A stretch of 64,000 nucleotides of DNA. Origin: Acidimicrobiia bacterium (GTDB taxonomy: Bacteria; Acidobacteriota; Vicinamibacteria; Vicinamibacterales; CAVVIG01). Location of the stretch: assembly GCA_016871175.1 (NCBI GenBank), contig VFZL01000007.1:62001-126000 (forward strand), written 5' to 3'. Within the stretch, counting starts at the first letter, position 1. Each line of letters opens with the position of its first letter. The notes beneath the pieces were generated by a model, which made no database searches, had not been told where the DNA came from, and saw only the letters and a program-made list of their open reading frames with translations. Shown here piece by piece: positions 35,184 through 43,472 of this stretch. The position numbers and the translations under genes were made by a program.

Positions 35184-36434
35184 ATGAAGAAACGGATCGC
35201 AATCATCGGCAGCGGCATTTCCGGCCTCGTCGCGGCGTGGTTGTTGGTCCGTCGACACGAGGTCACCGTATTCGAGGCCGCAGACTACGTTGGCGGTCAC
35301 ACCAACACCATCGAGGTGAACACAGAGGACGAGCGCCACCAAATCGATACGGGCTTCATCGTCTTCAACCACAAGACCTACCCGCACTTCACAAGGCTGC
35401 TCGACCAGTTGCGGGTGGGGTCGATGGAGACAGCGATGAGCTTCAGCGTGCGGTGCCAACAGTCTGGACTGGAGTACAACGGCACCTCGATCAACACGCT
35501 GTTCGCACAACGCTCGAACCTTGTGGACCCTGGGTTCATCGGGATGGTGCGCGACATCCTCCGTTTCAACCAGAAGGCCCCGGAGCAGGCCGTTCGTGAA
35601 CCCCAGTCGTCAGTGGGAGAGTTCGTCGCCGCACACGGGTATGGTCATCGCTTTCGCGACCAGTATCTCGTGCCGATGGGTGCCGCCATCTGGTCCTGTC
35701 CGCCGGGGACGTTCATGCAGTTCCCGGTCGGCTTCGTCATGGACTTCTTCGCGAATCACGGCTTGCTCCAGGTGCAGGGCCGACCCGTATGGCGCGTCGT
35801 GCGAGGCGGGAGTGCTCGCTACGTTGAGGCGCTAACGGCGCCGTTCTTGGATCGAATCAGGCTGCGCACGCCAGCACGAGGGATTCGTCGGGGCAGCGAC
35901 GGCGTCGAGGTCCGCACGGCTGGAGGCGCTCAGACCTTCGACGAGGTGGTCGTCGCTTGTCATGCCGACCAGGCCCTGGCGATGATCGACGACCCGACGC
36001 CCACCGAGGCGCGGCTACTCAAAGCCTTTCCCTACCAGGAGAACGTGGCCGTTCTGCACACCGACACGGGCGTGTTGCCTCGACGTCGCCGGGCGTGGGC
36101 CGCCTGGAACTACCTCATTCCGGATACGCCGAGTCACGACGTCATGGTGACATACAACATGAACGCCTTGCAGAAACTCGACGCTTCACGAGTGTTCTGC
36201 GTGTCGCTCAACCCCAACGGGGCGATTGCCGAGCGCTGCGTGCTCCGACGGATGACCTATCATCACCCCGTCTTCACGGTCTCCGGCCGGACCGCCCAGC
36301 GTGAGCACGTGTCGCTGATTCGCCGCGATCGAACGTCGTTCTGCGGCGCCTACTGGGGATACGGCTTCCACGAAGACGGCGTCAACAGCGCGCTCGCCGT
36401 GGGTCGCGCATTCGGTGAGGAGCTGGGCTCGTGA
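35184..36434 (+). CDS. FAD/NAD(P)-binding amine-oxidase-like flavoprotein
   Basis: A 416-residue flavoprotein of the amine oxidase superfamily (COG2907-like). The N-terminal dinucleotide motif KRIAIIGSGISGLVAAWLLV is followed by VFEAADYVGGHTNTIEVNTE, and the C-terminus has SFCGAYWGYGFHEDGVNSAL. Its homologues are usually the first gene of an operon with DUF1365 and a cyclopropane-fatty-acid-synthase-like methyltransferase, taken to modify membrane lipids. Here a DUF1365 start overlaps its stop (GTGA at 36431) but is cut off after about 55 codons, and no cyclopropane synthase follows, so the pathway appears broken. The ATG at 35184 is chosen for its match to family N-termini. Confidence 0.88.
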   Translation: MKKRIAIIGSGISGLVAAWLLVRRHEVTVFEAADYVGGHTNTIEVNTEDERHQIDTGFIVFNHKTYPHFTRLLDQLRVGSMETAMSFSVRCQQSGLEYNGTSINTLFAQRSNLVDPGFIGMVRDILRFNQKAPEQAVREPQSSVGEFVAAHGYGHRFRDQYLVPMGAAIWSCPPGTFMQFPVGFVMDFFANHGLLQVQGRPVWRVVRGGSARYVEALTAPFLDRIRLRTPARGIRRGSDGVEVRTAGGAQTFDEVVVACHADQALAMIDDPTPTEARLLKAFPYQENVAVLHTDTGVLPRRRRAWAAWNYLIPDTPSHDVMVTYNMNALQKLDASRVFCVSLNPNGAIAERCVLRRMTYHHPVFTVSGRTAQREHVSLIRRDRTSFCGAYWGYGFHEDGVNSALAVGRAFGEELGS

Positions 36435-36858
36435 ATACCTGTGTCTACGAGGGCTGGATCGCGCACCGTCGTCACGCGCCCACCCGTCACCAGTTCCAGC
36501 GCCGGCTGTTCCTGCTGTACCTGGACCTGTCCGAGCTGGACACCATCTTCAGCGGCCGCTGGCTCTGGTCGACGTCGCGGCCGACACTGGCGTCTACGAG
36601 ATGATTCACAGCGCGTTCGATGGCCCGCAGCTGACGTTTCACGAGGTATTCAGCAACGGCGACCGGCTGGTCATCCGCTTCACGATGACCGGCACCCACA
36701 GCGGTGAGTTCCTTGGCATCGCGCCCACCGGCCGCACGGTTGCGGTTGACGGCATCACGACTCTCCATTTCCGAAACGGGAAATGTATCGAGCGCTGGTC
36801 GAGTGTGGATATGTACAACTGGCTCGCGCAGCTGGGTGCGGTTCAGCCGCTTGGCTAG
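36431..36858 (+). pseudogene. DUF1365 N-terminal fragment joined to SnoaL-like C-terminal fragment
   Basis: From the GTG at 36431 the frame encodes a good DUF1365 start: NTCVYEGWIAHRRHAPTRHQ, FQRRLFLLYLDLSELDTIFS, GRWLWSTSRPTLA. It then meets a stop near 36602. From about 36595 a different frame encodes the end of an unrelated SnoaL-like (NTF2-fold) ester-cyclase-type protein: FHEVFSNGDRLVIRFTMTGT, HSGEFLGIAPTGRTVAVDGI, WLAQLGAVQPLG, stopping at 36858. Both halves are incomplete, so this is a deletion join (or misassembly) that removed the rest of DUF1365, anything between, and the start of the SnoaL gene. Confidence 0.75.
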
Positions 36859-36899
36859 ACCGCCACGTACGCGGCGTGCAGTGGGATCAGGTCGGGCGC

Positions 36900-38609
36900 C
36901 TACGCCGGGGCTTCCCACTCGTATCCGGGTTCCCTGGTTAGGCGCCTGTCCTCGACCGGACCGCCGACGGTGAAGTGATACAGGCTCTGGAGTGCGTGGT
37001 CTTCGATGCCGAGCACGTCGTGCACCCCATCGTCGTAGAAGCAGCCGATGCCGGTGCTGCGGAGACCGACAGCTTCTGCCTCGAGGTAGAGCACCTGTCC
37101 GATGATTCCCGTCTCCCAGAACAGGCGTCGATAGAATGACGGGCCGTGCGCGCGGAGGCCGCCTTCGAAGTCGACGAGCATTCCGAGGCTGAAGCACCCG
37201 TCGGCGGCGATCTCCTGATCGCAACCGACCCGCTGCGCAAGCCCGCGACAGTCACCTGACGCCAGGCGCCAGAGCGGTAGCTCATGGTCGGCCGACTCCC
37301 ATGTGAAGGCTCGCCTGGCAGCTCCGCGCAACAGTGCTTCGCCGCGGGCGGTCCGCGGCAAGACGTACAGACCTGGGTCCAGATCGGCCACGCGATGCAC
37401 GAAAAGAAGCATGTGCACGCACGGCGGCCACCAGAGCGCGTCCCACGGGACGGCGTCGCCCGGCATGATGCGTCCCAGCATCCGGCGGAAGCTCTCGTGG
37501 GACATGGCAGTGCCGCCGTCGAAGGCCACCGCACTCCGGCGTTGAAGGATGATCTTCGTGGCCGGGACCGGCTCCCCTTCGGTCGGGACGCTGTCCCTCG
37601 GCCCACACACCCAGGAAAGAGATGGCCTGTCCGGCAAGGCGGGCGCGCGCAGCGGCCCGTCCGTTGCCGGATCCTCGACGAGGTCGCGACGACTGCGCCG
37701 CGTTACCGTGGCGACCTCGTCGATGAAGGACCATTGCACGTGGTCCTCACTCAATTGGCTGGCCTGACCCGTCCAGGTCCCGTCGCGTATGGCCCGAACG
37801 AGCCGATCGACTTCAGTCGTGCCGAACGGCGGCGGGTTGTCCGACGTCACCAGCAGCACGCAGGCGGGCTCCTCGGGCTCCGAGTCGACGTAGTCCTGGT
37901 CGCGGTCGGTGCCGCTTGCAGTTGCCAGCTCATCGTGCGTCCACTCGTCGAGCAGCCGGGCCCGCCAGCCGCACAGCGCCGCCGACAGCCGAAGCGCCGC
38001 AATCGCATGACCGATATCGTGCTGGCAGTAGCGAAAGGCGCGCTCGCCGTACTTCCACGCTTCGCGCCAATGGATAGAGGTCAGCACGACGAGAAAGGGA
38101 GAGCCCGAACCGGCATGGGCGGCGAGCGGCAGCGGCCAGGCGCCATCGTCGAAGCGGCATCGTTCCTCGAGGGCGTGACGGTCTGGTGCGTAATGCCACA
38201 CGGCGCCGCCCGTGATCACATACGCCTCGGTGGGGTGGAGGTTCCCGCTCGACGGGTTCACCCTAAGCGACCAGCGGGTGTCGCGGAAGCCTTTCCAGGC
38301 CGACAGGCCGAGCGCATGGCGCAGAAAGAACCCGATCGCCGGAATCGTCGAAGGCAGCGTCGTTCCACCTGCTGCGTCGCTGGCCGGCACGAAGAGCGCG
38401 TCGTAGGCAGGCGAAGGCACCTCGGCGAGCCGCTCGGCGCCAGGCGCGGGAAACAAGGACACCAGGCGCGTCCCACGAAACGAGCGGAAGGGCCTCGGCT
38501 GCGAGGCCCAGTCGAGGTATCCGAGAGATCGCGCAAATCGATGGTAGTGGTGCTTCGTCCCTTCGTGATACCTGGAGACCTCCACCGTGGACCAGTCCGG
38601 CTCGCTCAC
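36900..38609 (-). CDS. SagB/ThcOx-type FMN oxidoreductase with two nitroreductase-like halves
   Basis: A 569-residue protein made of two nitroreductase-fold halves of the SagB/ThcOx type. The N-terminal half has YHEGTKHHYHRFARSLGYLD and SLRVNPSSGNLHPTEAYVIT, the R-x-x-P-S-x-G-x-x-H-P-x-E motif typical of SagB-type enzymes; the C-terminal half has ILQRRSAVAFDGG and FWETGIIGQVLYLEAEAVGL, GIGCFYDDGVHDVLGI. SagB oxidises azolines in peptide toxins, but stand-alone two-half proteins like this are common in environmental bacteria without peptide clusters, and no YcaO or precursor peptide gene is seen nearby. Probably an FMN-dependent oxidoreductase with unknown substrate. Intact. Confidence 0.85.
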   Translation of the reverse strand: MSEPDWSTVEVSRYHEGTKHHYHRFARSLGYLDWASQPRPFRSFRGTRLVSLFPAPGAERLAEVPSPAYDALFVPASDAAGGTTLPSTIPAIGFFLRHALGLSAWKGFRDTRWSLRVNPSSGNLHPTEAYVITGGAVWHYAPDRHALEERCRFDDGAWPLPLAAHAGSGSPFLVVLTSIHWREAWKYGERAFRYCQHDIGHAIAALRLSAALCGWRARLLDEWTHDELATASGTDRDQDYVDSEPEEPACVLLVTSDNPPPFGTTEVDRLVRAIRDGTWTGQASQLSEDHVQWSFIDEVATVTRRSRRDLVEDPATDGPLRAPALPDRPSLSWVCGPRDSVPTEGEPVPATKIILQRRSAVAFDGGTAMSHESFRRMLGRIMPGDAVPWDALWWPPCVHMLLFVHRVADLDPGLYVLPRTARGEALLRGAARRAFTWESADHELPLWRLASGDCRGLAQRVGCDQEIAADGCFSLGMLVDFEGGLRAHGPSFYRRLFWETGIIGQVLYLEAEAVGLRSTGIGCFYDDGVHDVLGIEDHALQSLYHFTVGGPVEDRRLTREPGYEWEAPA

Positions 38610-38836
38610 GCTCGGACGAGATCGCGGCGAAGCGCCTTGATGTTGCCGCCGCTGAGCGAGGTGTGGTTACCGATGATCGCGCTCTGAACTGTGTTCGACA
38701 GCGTCAGCAGGACAACCAGGTCGAAGGGGTTGAGCTGCGCTAGGACCACCGAGACGACGCCCTCGTCGGTGCCGAGCCACAGCAGGTTGGTCACAAGTGT
38801 GTGCCACGTCGGAATCAACACGCTGGCCTCCCTCAT
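38606..38836 (-). pseudogene. Truncated DUF421 (YetF-like) membrane protein
   Basis: A 76-residue frame starting at the ATG at 38836. Its middle, LAQLNPFDLVVLLTLSNTVQ followed by SAIIGNHTSLSGG, is the conserved core of DUF421 membrane proteins. Before it, MREASVLIPTWHTLVTNLLW is an odd N-terminus in which the usual first membrane helices and the RLxGKR segment are missing; after SLSGG the sequence loses all similarity, and the large C-terminal domain is absent. Thus both ends have been lost. Its stop overlaps the SagB start codon (38606-38609). Confidence 0.6.
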
Positions 38837-38919
38837 GAAGTCCCGACGAGCGGTCGCAAGGTCGGCGGCCAGGGACGCCGCGGCGTCCGACGTCGGCTCG
38901 ACGATAACCTGATCATCCG

Positions 38920-39405
38920 CTACGGCAGGACGAACTCGCGCTGCGGATGGCGCACGGTCAGCACGGGACAGGGTGCCGTCCGGACGACTTTCTCCGCAAC
39001 GCTCCCCATCAGCAGGTGGCCGACCAGGCCACGGCCGTGCGTCCCGACGATGATGAGATCGAGCTGTCGTTCTTTCGCGTAGCGGACGATCTCGGCCCAC
39101 GGACCCGCTGGCCCGCAGGCGCGCAGAACGAACTCGGACTTGATCGCTTGGGTTTCGGCGGGCGTCAGTAACTCCCCCATCAACTCGCGAGCGGCGTTGT
39201 GGTGCTCGGAGGAGGTCGGGCCCTGAAGGAACGCGTCAATCACCCGCTGGCGCTCGACCATAATCTGCAAATCGTGACGACCCGCGGCGTGCAAGACGTG
39301 CAGCGTCGCGCCGAACTGCTGCGCCAGCGCGACGCCGTAGCGCAACGCGGCGGCCGACGATTCACTGAAGTCGGTTGCGACGAGTATGCGAGTGAGCGCC
39401 AGCAT
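38920..39405 (-). CDS. Universal stress protein, single UspA domain
   Basis: A 161-residue UspA-type protein with the N-terminal strand RILVATDFSESSAAALRYGV and the ATP-binding motif near the C-terminus, IIVGTHGRGLVGHLLMGSVA, i.e. G-T-H-G-R-x9-G-S; it ends APCPVLTVRHP. Proteins of this sort are made under nutrient or respiratory stress and bind ATP. An intact stand-alone gene. Two further double-domain USP genes lie at 53271 and 54813. Confidence 0.92.
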   Translation of the reverse strand: MLALTRILVATDFSESSAAALRYGVALAQQFGATLHVLHAAGRHDLQIMVERQRVIDAFLQGPTSSEHHNAARELMGELLTPAETQAIKSEFVLRACGPAGPWAEIVRYAKERQLDLIIVGTHGRGLVGHLLMGSVAEKVVRTAPCPVLTVRHPQREFVLP

Positions 39406-39477
39406 CAGCGTTTAGAACCGACCCGATGACCAAACCACCCATGAGGAGTGTGTCATGCTTCTCCCAGTGTCTGCCAG

Positions 39478-39936
39478 CTATGGGTCCTGGCATGGCCGCT
39501 CGAACAAGGCATTGCACTCCCGTTCGAGCACGCCGCCGATAATCGTACACGCCCAACCCGGGCTCCGACGCACCACTTCATCGGCGAGGATGTCGATCTG
39601 CCGCCAGCCCTGCTGCTGCAGGAAGCGGATCGATGAGCCGAACACCACCGTGCCGATGCCGCTCCAGAGGATGGCCGCCAGGCACATGGGGCACGGCTCA
39701 GCCGTCGTGTAGAGGACGAGGCCGGCTCCGTCGTCACCGCGACCCGATTCGGCGAGACGGTTGATGGCGTCTATCTCCCCGTGCCACGTCGGATTGATCG
39801 CCGATTGGTTCCATCCCTCTGCCACCACCTCACCCGTCTCGGCGCACACGATCAGGGCACCGAAGGGCAGACGAGGACAGTTGGCCGTCAGTGCAATGGC
39901 CCGCCTCATGAAGTGTTCGTGGTCGAGGGATGCCAT
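39478..39936 (-). CDS. Nucleoside/CMP deaminase superfamily zinc enzyme
   Basis: A 152-residue zinc-dependent deaminase, probably acting on guanine or a related base or nucleoside. The zinc site is complete: TWHGEIDAINRLAE supplies the His ligand and the catalytic Glu, and TTAEPCPMCLAAILWSG the two Cys. The tail (FGSSIRFLQQQGWRQIDILA, WACTIIGGVLERECNALF) matches stand-alone nucleoside deaminases rather than tRNA-specific TadA, which would have its anticodon-binding signature. Its ATG overlaps the stop of the truncated kinase gene (TGATG at 39934-39938). Confidence 0.86.
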   Translation of the reverse strand: MASLDHEHFMRRAIALTANCPRLPFGALIVCAETGEVVAEGWNQSAINPTWHGEIDAINRLAESGRGDDGAGLVLYTTAEPCPMCLAAILWSGIGTVVFGSSIRFLQQQGWRQIDILADEVVRRSPGWACTIIGGVLERECNALFERPCQDP

Positions 39937-40904
39937 CAGCGAGCGAGTGCCGGCGCCGCGTGCCTCGAGCGCACGCGCCCGCTGAGCATGTCGTAGAAGA
40001 TCAGGCCGAGCGCATACTGGTCCGCGCGCTCGTCGACCTCCTGGGCCTTCGCCTGCTCGGGCGCCATGTACTGCACGGTCCCGACCACCGACCCGGCGGC
40101 CGTAGGGGCCACCGAGCGCGTCGCCGCCTCGCGGAGATCATCGGGCAGATCGGCGATGGGCGCAGACAGGTTGGGGGCGCCGCTCGTCGACCGCGCGATG
40201 CCGAAGTCCATGATCAGCGCTTCGCCATCCTTGCGGATCATGATGTTGGCCGGCTTCAGATCGCGGTGTACCACGCCGGCGGCGTGCGCGGCCAGCAGCC
40301 CCTCGACGACGCCGCGGACGATCCCAAGCGCGCGCTCCACCGGGATGCTGCCCTCGCCCTTCAGCAGCGTCGAGAGGTCGGTTCCGTCGACGAACGACAT
40401 CGTGATGTACTTGATGCCGTCGATCTCGCCAAGGTCGTGAATGCGCACCACGTTCTTGTGCGTGACCTGGCGGGCAAGCTGCAGCTCGCGCTTGAAGCGC
40501 TTCTCCAGTCCGTGCGCCACAGTGGGATCCGCCATGACCTCGGGCCGGATCACTTTGATGGCAACTCCTTCCTGGAGCTCCCCATCCCACGCCTGGTACA
40601 CCGCGCCCATGCCGCCGACGCCGAGTGCCTTGATGATGTGATAGCGGGTGCCGAAGGCTTGACCGACTCGAAAAGGGCCCATCGCCGTCGATAGCCGACC
40701 AGGCCGCGGATCGCTCGGCACAGGCGGCGCCATCGTCGCCGCGGTGGCCCCGTCGCTGGTTGCCTGTGTGGACAGCTCGATGCTCGAGCCGGTCATCTCG
40801 AACCTGGCGGTGGTTTGCGTCCCGGTGACGGCACATTCCGGGCACGCGCCGGGGACCGACACGTCGGCGCCGCAGCGGGGACACGTCATGACCTTCTCGC
40901 TCAT
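39936..40904 (-). CDS. Ser/Thr protein kinase with N-terminal zinc ribbon, C-terminally truncated
   Basis: A 322-residue Hanks-type kinase. Residues 8-24 form a CPRC...CPEC zinc ribbon. The kinase domain follows from about residue 88: glycine loop LGVGGMGAVY, Lys117 in VAIK, HRDLKPAN (213-220), DFG (233-235) and APE (281-283). It then ends abruptly after YALGLIFYDMLSGRVRSRHA, in the middle of the C-lobe, with the stop overlapping the deaminase start. The family normally continues through helices G-I and often a long TPR or sensor region, so a catalytically complete lobe is unlikely. A deletion is the best explanation. Confidence 0.87.
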   Translation of the reverse strand: MSEKVMTCPRCGADVSVPGACPECAVTGTQTTARFEMTGSSIELSTQATSDGATAATMAPPVPSDPRPGRLSTAMGPFRVGQAFGTRYHIIKALGVGGMGAVYQAWDGELQEGVAIKVIRPEVMADPTVAHGLEKRFKRELQLARQVTHKNVVRIHDLGEIDGIKYITMSFVDGTDLSTLLKGEGSIPVERALGIVRGVVEGLLAAHAAGVVHRDLKPANIMIRKDGEALIMDFGIARSTSGAPNLSAPIADLPDDLREAATRSVAPTAAGSVVGTVQYMAPEQAKAQEVDERADQYALGLIFYDMLSGRVRSRHAAPALAR

Positions 40905-40997
40905 CCTACCATCGCTCTCCCGGGCGATCGCGCGGGAGACGGAACAATCACGGGTGGCGGGCGAACGGCGGACTTGATGCCGCGCATGACCGAGCTG

Positions 40998-41864
40998 CTA
41001 CGAATCAAGCACGGTGAACACCGCTGCCGTGTCAGCGTGTGCGCCACCGCGCTGCTGCAGCCTGTCCAGCATCTCTGCCGCCGCCGCACTGCCTGGCAGT
41101 TCGATCCCGTACGCGCGTGCCAGGTCGAGGACGATGTGGATGTCTTTGTGATGGAGGCGTGACTCGATCCTGCCTTCGAAGTCGCGCGCGATCATCTTCG
41201 GCCCCTGCAGCTCCAGCATGCGGCTGGCCGCGAAGCCGCCCATCAGCGCTTTGTGGACCGCGCGCGGATCGACGCCGGCGCGTTCGGCCAACAGCATCGC
41301 CTCGGCCGCACCGAGCTGATTCACGATCACGCAGATCTGATTGCACGCCTTGGCAACTTGGCCCGCACCGCTCGGGCCGATGTGCACGATCGTCTTCGCG
41401 TAGCACGTGAGCACCGGGGTGACGCGCTCGACCGCCGCCTTCGATCCCCCAATCATGACGGCGAGCGTTCCCGCCTCCGCCGCAAGACGGCCGCCGGACA
41501 CGGGCGCGTCGAGCATCTCGACGCCTTGGACGACGAGCTCGTTCGCGATCCGCCGCGCTCCATCTGGAGCGATGGTGCTGTGGTCGATGACCACTGAGCC
41601 GGGCCGTGCGCCTCGAACGATCCCACGCGCGCCGAGCACGACGTCCTCCACGGCGTGCGTATCGGTGACCATCGTCACGACGATGTCGCTCGCCGCGGCG
41701 ACGTCGGCCGGCGCATTCGCGTGTCTCGCGCCGGAAGTCACCAGCGGGGTTACGGCTTCGGGTCGCCGCGCCCAGACAGTGACGCCATAGCCTCCCTTCA
41801 ACAAGTTGCGAACCATTGGCGTGCCCATGGTTCCGAGGCCGATGAAGCCAATGGTCAGCGCCAT
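40998..41864 (-). CDS. 3-hydroxyisobutyrate/2-hydroxy-3-oxopropionate dehydrogenase-type reductase
   Basis: A 288-residue NAD(P)-dependent beta-hydroxyacid dehydrogenase. The Rossmann motif GFIGLGTMGTPMVRNLL is at the N-terminus, then the substrate-binding DAPVSGGRLAAEAGTLAVMI and GAGQVAKACNQICV with the catalytic Lys. This family includes 3-hydroxyisobutyrate dehydrogenase (valine breakdown) and tartronate semialdehyde reductase (glyoxylate use); which applies is not clear. The ATG at 41864 has GGAGG at good spacing; upstream codons to 42008 are not family-like. It stands divergent from the ArsA-like gene. Intact. Confidence 0.88.
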   Translation of the reverse strand: MALTIGFIGLGTMGTPMVRNLLKGGYGVTVWARRPEAVTPLVTSGARHANAPADVAAASDIVVTMVTDTHAVEDVVLGARGIVRGARPGSVVIDHSTIAPDGARRIANELVVQGVEMLDAPVSGGRLAAEAGTLAVMIGGSKAAVERVTPVLTCYAKTIVHIGPSGAGQVAKACNQICVIVNQLGAAEAMLLAERAGVDPRAVHKALMGGFAASRMLELQGPKMIARDFEGRIESRLHHKDIHIVLDLARAYGIELPGSAAAAEMLDRLQQRGGAHADTAAVFTVLDS

Positions 41865-42067
41865 TCTGCGATTCCTCCAAGACAAGTATGTCCCGCTTCG
41901 ACCGTCCCGTCGTGCATCCGCGCGACCGACCGAAACAGTAGGGGTCGAGCCTGCTGAAGCGCGAGACCATCTGGCCCAAGGTGTGTTGGTGGGCACAAGG
42001 CCCCACACGCACCTACAGCGAACCCGCCGTCGTCGGCCCAGCGTCTCAGTTCAAGGGTGCTTTGCGC

Positions 42068-43259
42068 ATGCGCATTCTTCTGTATAGCGGCAAGGGCGGC
42101 GTCGGCAAGACCAGCATCGCCGCGGCCACCGGCGTGCAACTCGCCCGCCGGGGTGTCAAGACGCTGGTGATGAGCGTCGACCCGGCGCACAGCCTGACGG
42201 ATGCCTTCGCGCTGAAGACCGGGGCTGTTCGATACGACGACCGCCGACCCCTGGCCGGTGCGCGAGAACCTGCACGTACAGGAAGTCAATATTCAGATCG
42301 AGCTCAAACGGCACTGGCGGGAGATCGCCGGCTACCTTACGACCGTGCTGCGGACCTCCGGGTTGGGAGACGTCGAGGCCGAGGAACTGGCCATTCTGCC
42401 CGGCATGGAGGAACTGAGCGCGATGATGTACGTCAACCAGTATTGGAAGCAGGACACCTACGACGTCGTGGTCCTGGACTGCGCCCCGACGGCGGAGTCG
42501 CTTCGCCTCGTCGCCATGCCAACGACGCTCGATTGGTACATGAAGCACGTGTTTCCGATGGAGCGCCGAGTCTTCAACGCCGTGCGGCCGCTGGTCAACC
42601 GGGTGTCGCCCATCGAGCTGCCCGCGGATTCCTACTTTGCGAACCTCGGCGAGCTGTTCACGAAGCTCGAGGACATCGACCAGATCCTCGAGGATGCGAG
42701 GGCGACCAGCGCACGACTCGTCTCGAACGCGGAGCGCATGGTGTTGCGTGAGACGCAGCGAGCCTTCGTGTATTTCCTACTCCACGGTCTCAGCGTCGAT
42801 CGCATCATCGTCAACCGCGTCCTGCCGGACGAGGCGGCCGGCTCCTTCCTGGGCGGGCTGCGGGAGACCCCGCAGCGGATTCTGAGTGAGATGCATACCT
42901 ACTTCAACCCGGTACCGGTGCACCAGGTGCCGATGTTCCAGGACGAGGTCATTGGTGTCGAGCGACTCGAGCGGCTTGCCGACGTTCTGCAAACGATCGA
43001 GCCGGATCCGCTGACGGTGAGCCGCGAAGAGCGCCCGTACTCGTTCGAACGACACAATGGCGTGCACCAGGTTCGCGTCGCCATGCCTTTTGCGACCAAG
43101 GGCGAGGTCGGCCTGTTCAAAAAGGGCGATGAGCTGGTGATCGAGATCGGCGTGCTGCGGCGACACGTCGGGCTGCCAAGGAGCATCGCAGCGCTCCAGC
43201 CCCGGCGTGCTACATTCGAGGGAAACACCTTGGTGATCGAGCTGGGAGAGGCGCCATGA
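42068..43259 (+). pseudogene. ArsA/Get3-family ATPase with one-base frameshift
   Basis: A deviant Walker-A ATPase of the ArsA/Get3/TRC40 group. [20 protein letters not shown] and [19 protein letters not shown] read from the ATG at 42068; at GGGG (42221-42224) the frame slips, and [38 protein letters not shown] and IVNRVLPDEAAGSFLGGLRE continue in the next frame to 43259. One G fewer would give T-G-L-F-D and a protein of about 396 residues. The C-terminal beta-domain (QVRVAMPFATKGEVGLFKKG) resembles the HSP20-like tail of this ArsA subgroup. Whether it handles membrane protein or metal is unknown. A following small gene overlaps its stop (ATGA), a sign that the gene is normally functional. Confidence 0.86.
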
Positions 43260-43471
43260 AGGATTCCGACACGAAACCCGACTGCTGCTGCCTGGGCGCG
43301 GAGCCGATGCTCACCAAGTTCCTGCGCAGGCTGGGGCCCTCGGAGTCTGTGAGCCAGCACTTTCGCACGGCGCAGCTGGAGGTCTTGAAGGGCCTTCGAT
43401 CCATGCTGGACGAACACATCGCCGCACGCAGCGGATCGCCTCGACAAGGGACGAAGATCCCGGTCGCCTAG
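43256..43471 (+). CDS. Small Cys-rich protein coupled to the ArsA-like ATPase
   Basis: A 71-residue protein whose ATG overlaps the stop of the ArsA-like gene (ATGA). It opens with a cysteine triplet (KPDCCCLGAEPM) and continues with a helical part (VSQHFRTAQLEVLKGLRSML, DEHIAAR) that looks amphipathic. The translational coupling and the composition argue that it is real and acts with the ATPase, perhaps as a metal- or cofactor-binding partner. I do not recognise a named family. It ends just before the start of the SIR2-CHAT remnant. Confidence 0.7.
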   Translation: MKDSDTKPDCCCLGAEPMLTKFLRRLGPSESVSQHFRTAQLEVLKGLRSMLDEHIAARSGSPRQGTKIPVA

Positions 43472-43472
43472 G

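Noticed and set aside
36900-38609. SagB-type gene as part of a modified-peptide (thiazole) cluster
   Set aside because: No YcaO cyclodehydratase, precursor peptide or transporter lies within several genes on either side.
37284-38687. 467-residue + strand open frame
   Set aside because: Antisense to the intact SagB-type gene, with biased composition and no recognisable domain.
23914-42224. Programmed ribosomal frameshifting at 23914, 30445 and 42221
   Set aside because: The sites are plain G/C runs of three or four without the slippery heptamer and downstream structure of known cases; error or mutation is simpler.
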